From NCBI GenBank assembly GCA_037141055.1, contig JBAXDH010000154.1, forward strand, positions 1-7,272: 7,272 nucleotides of DNA, read 5' to 3'. Positions 5,627 to 7,272 of this stretch are shown here, in pieces. Made by a program: the position numbers and the translations under genes. This DNA comes from CAIVAT01 sp037141055 (lineage in GTDB: Bacteria > Bacteroidota > Bacteroidia > Bacteroidales > FEN-979). Within the stretch, counting starts at the first letter, position 1. Each line of letters opens with the position of its first letter. The notes under the pieces are model-generated. The model had not been told where the DNA came from and ran no database searches. It saw only the letters and a list, made by a program, of their open reading frames with translations.

Positions 5627-7272
5627 ATGAGAACGTCTGAAAACATAAAAAACCGGACCTTCGCCATCCTGCTCTGCATGATTAGCCTGAATGTGACCCT
5701 CCCGGCCTATTCCCAGGAAATTAATACCGGAGGTTCGCCTTTGAAAACAGACCAGGAGTATCTGCAATATCCGGAACAGGTGCCCGGTTATCTCGGGGAA
5801 TCAGACTTTGCAGCCTCCTCTGTCGCACAAATCAACCAGCTGGGATCATTCGGACTGAGTATTAATGGTATTAAAACCGTTATACGTACTGAAAAATACA
5901 GATTCCTGGGGTCTTATGCGTACCGGAACTACGACGGTTACCGGGTGCACAGCAACGATTACGGTCATACTGCCAACGTGTCGCTGAAAGCAATTGCCGG
6001 CCCGAATTCATCGATCAGCATCGCCGGATCTTATGTAAGCGGGCTGGTAAGGATGCCCGGTTCACTGACAAAAACCGAATTTGCAAACGACCCTTTCGCT
6101 GCCGATCCGCGAAATGTAAACAGGGACGAGCAGCGATTTGCAACCAGGGGAAGGCTGCATATTGGTTATCTCTCAAAATTCGGGCAAAAACTCAACAACG
6201 AAATAAGCATCACGGGTTCGGGGAAAATCGACTTCATCAGGAGGGTTACCGGTGAATTCAAGATCATCAACCGGTACGGGCTTGGGCTGGAGGCAAAATG
6301 GACCAATAAAACTTCCATTCTCGGCCGGGATAATAAATTTTCACTGGGTGGCGCCATTCAAACGCAGCCGGACAAAACCGAGATTTACGAAAACTACAGC
6401 GGCCAGCAAAGCGATCTCCTGGAAGAACTGAAAGGTGCCAAAATGAATAACAGCAACATTTTCCTTACGGATAACCTTGAAATATTTCCTGAAAAACTAT
6501 GGATTGATCTTACCGGCCGCTTCGAAAGGCAGGTTTTCAGCATCCGGGATGAAATTTTACCCCTGAGAACAGATGAAAGGACCTACCAGGCATTCACCCC
6601 GCTGGTAAAACTGACTTACAATCTCTCCCGGGCAATCGCAGCCTATGGCTCCTATGGCCAGTTTTTTACCCTCCCGACAGAGAAGCAGCTGGAAGACAGC
6701 CCTGTGCCGGCAGAGATTTTCAACAGGAATCTCAATGCCCAGACGGATCATAAAGTTGAATTCGGTTTCAGGACCGAACAGCCTGCCGACACCGGCCGGG
6801 TGGTGAAAAAACTTGGGTTTGAGGCAACTATTTATCACAATGTGATTGATAATGAAATCGTTGCGTATGAAGTCTACGGGGAAGAATATTGCCGAAATGC
6901 TGCACGGGCAACCCGCTTCGGGGCAGAATTAAAGGGCTCGATCGCATTTTCCTTTGGATTAAAGGTAAAACTCTCTTACAATTTCAGCCATTTTCGCTAC
7001 GATTCCTATGCCGCCCAATCGCTGGAAACAGATTCAACCGGAAATCTGGTGTATGTTCCCAGGGATTTTTCAGGCAATACCGAGCCGGGAATCCCTGCAA
7101 ACAAATTAAGCCTTGTCCTTTCTTACAACCACCATATCACCCGGAATATCAGCCTGCTTGCCGATGTTGGATATACCGCAATGAGCGGATTCCAGGTGGA
7201 TGATGCAAACTCCGCTAAAACAAATGCCAGCGGAATTCTTGATTCAATGCTGGGACTTTACATGAAATTCGG
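5627..7272 (+). CDS. Plugless TonB-receptor-like beta-barrel, paralogue of the preceding gene (partial, 548 aa seen)
   Basis: The frame opens at ATG 5627, 2 bp after the stop of the receptor gene, and stays open to the window edge. Residues 1-30 are a signal peptide (hydrophobic FAILLCMISL, cleavage near AYS/QE). After a linker of about 33 residues (31-63) the protein enters the barrel at Ser64. From there it is collinear with the upstream receptor: SSVAQINQLGSFGLSINGIK matches SSVTQFNLFGSSGLFCNGIK, PGSLTKTEF (144-152) matches PGALTKDEF (260-268), CRNAARATRFGAEL matches YRNAAKTSRLGVEL, and RDFSGNTEPGIP matches DDFSGNVIPGIP. The plug domain, including RGxR, LLDDIP and the GGAVNF end, is entirely missing, and so is any TonB-box-like segment. 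By comparison about 50 C-terminal residues lie beyond the edge. It could be a pore, an accessory partner of the first receptor or a decaying duplicate. The long intact frame argues against simple decay. Confidence 0.88.
   Translation, partial: MRTSENIKNRTFAILLCMISLNVTLPAYSQEINTGGSPLKTDQEYLQYPEQVPGYLGESDFAASSVAQINQLGSFGLSINGIKTVIRTEKYRFLGSYAYRNYDGYRVHSNDYGHTANVSLKAIAGPNSSISIAGSYVSGLVRMPGSLTKTEFANDPFAADPRNVNRDEQRFATRGRLHIGYLSKFGQKLNNEISITGSGKIDFIRRVTGEFKIINRYGLGLEAKWTNKTSILGRDNKFSLGGAIQTQPDKTEIYENYSGQQSDLLEELKGAKMNNSNIFLTDNLEIFPEKLWIDLTGRFERQVFSIRDEILPLRTDERTYQAFTPLVKLTYNLSRAIAAYGSYGQFFTLPTEKQLEDSPVPAEIFNRNLNAQTDHKVEFGFRTEQPADTGRVVKKLGFEATIYHNVIDNEIVAYEVYGEEYCRNAARATRFGAELKGSIAFSFGLKVKLSYNFSHFRYDSYAAQSLETDSTGNLVYVPRDFSGNTEPGIPANKLSLVLSYNHHITRNISLLADVGYTAMSGFQVDDANSAKTNASGILDSMLGLYMKF

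Noticed and set aside
5627..5815. Idea that the missing plug is a frameshift or hidden in another frame
   Set aside because: Only about 100 bp separate the signal peptide from the barrel, while a plug needs about 350 bp, and no plug motif appears in any frame.
6166..7203. Frames at 6166-6357 and 6557-6838 (minus) and 6889-7203 (plus)
   Set aside because: They lie inside the second receptor frame, which is continuous from 5627 to the window edge and aligns with the first receptor.

Overview
The window looks like chromosomal DNA of a member of the phylum Bacteroidota. The evidence is of three kinds. The genes have almost no Shine-Dalgarno sequences. Three or four starts are preceded by the Bacteroidota -7 promoter octamer TAnnTTTG, two of them with a TTG -33 element 18-20 bp further up. 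The protein types also fit: a stand-alone receiver, a small XRE regulator paired with a membrane protein, and large TonB-dependent receptors. The exact order or genus cannot be read from the sequence. No mobile element, CRISPR array, tRNA or rRNA was seen.

Layout. Positions 1-2489 are mostly minus-strand genes: a small glycine/tryptophan-rich lipoprotein (74-388), an unrecognised 145-aa protein (467-904), a possible 29-aa ORF (1247-1336), an 85-aa ABM-like dimeric alpha/beta-barrel protein (1382-1639), and a two-gene unit made of a four-TM membrane protein (1998-2489) and an overlapping 67-aa XRE-family regulator (1805-2008). One possible 27-aa single-TM peptide (1144-1227) lies on the plus strand. 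From about 2550 the window is read on the plus strand: a non-coding stretch with a hairpin, a CheY-like single-domain response regulator (2918-3346), a well-formed promoter (3369-3397), then two large receptor genes in tandem (3480-5624, and 5627 to beyond the right edge). The receptor genes are visibly richer in G+C than the left part.

Main observation. The first receptor is a complete 714-aa TonB-dependent receptor with signal peptide, plug domain and a barrel ending in Phe. The second starts 2 bp after its stop codon and is collinear with it along the barrel. However, its signal peptide is joined to the barrel by only about 33 residues, so the whole plug domain (about 116 residues) is absent. 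Between matching motifs the residue offset is 116 at the barrel start and 115 near the C-terminal part, so a plug-sized block is the only large difference. The window therefore appears to hold a co-translated pair of a plugged receptor and a plugless paralogue. Whether the second works as an open or partner-gated pore, an accessory subunit or a decaying duplicate cannot be decided here.

Regulation. The membrane protein/XRE unit has a canonical promoter overlapped and followed upstream by three copies of a 13-bp near-palindrome (TTACATAWWGT core) spaced 21 and 31 bp apart, a good candidate operator for the unit's own regulator. The ABM-like gene has a 13-bp palindrome over its -7 box, and the receptor transcript probably begins with a stem-loop.
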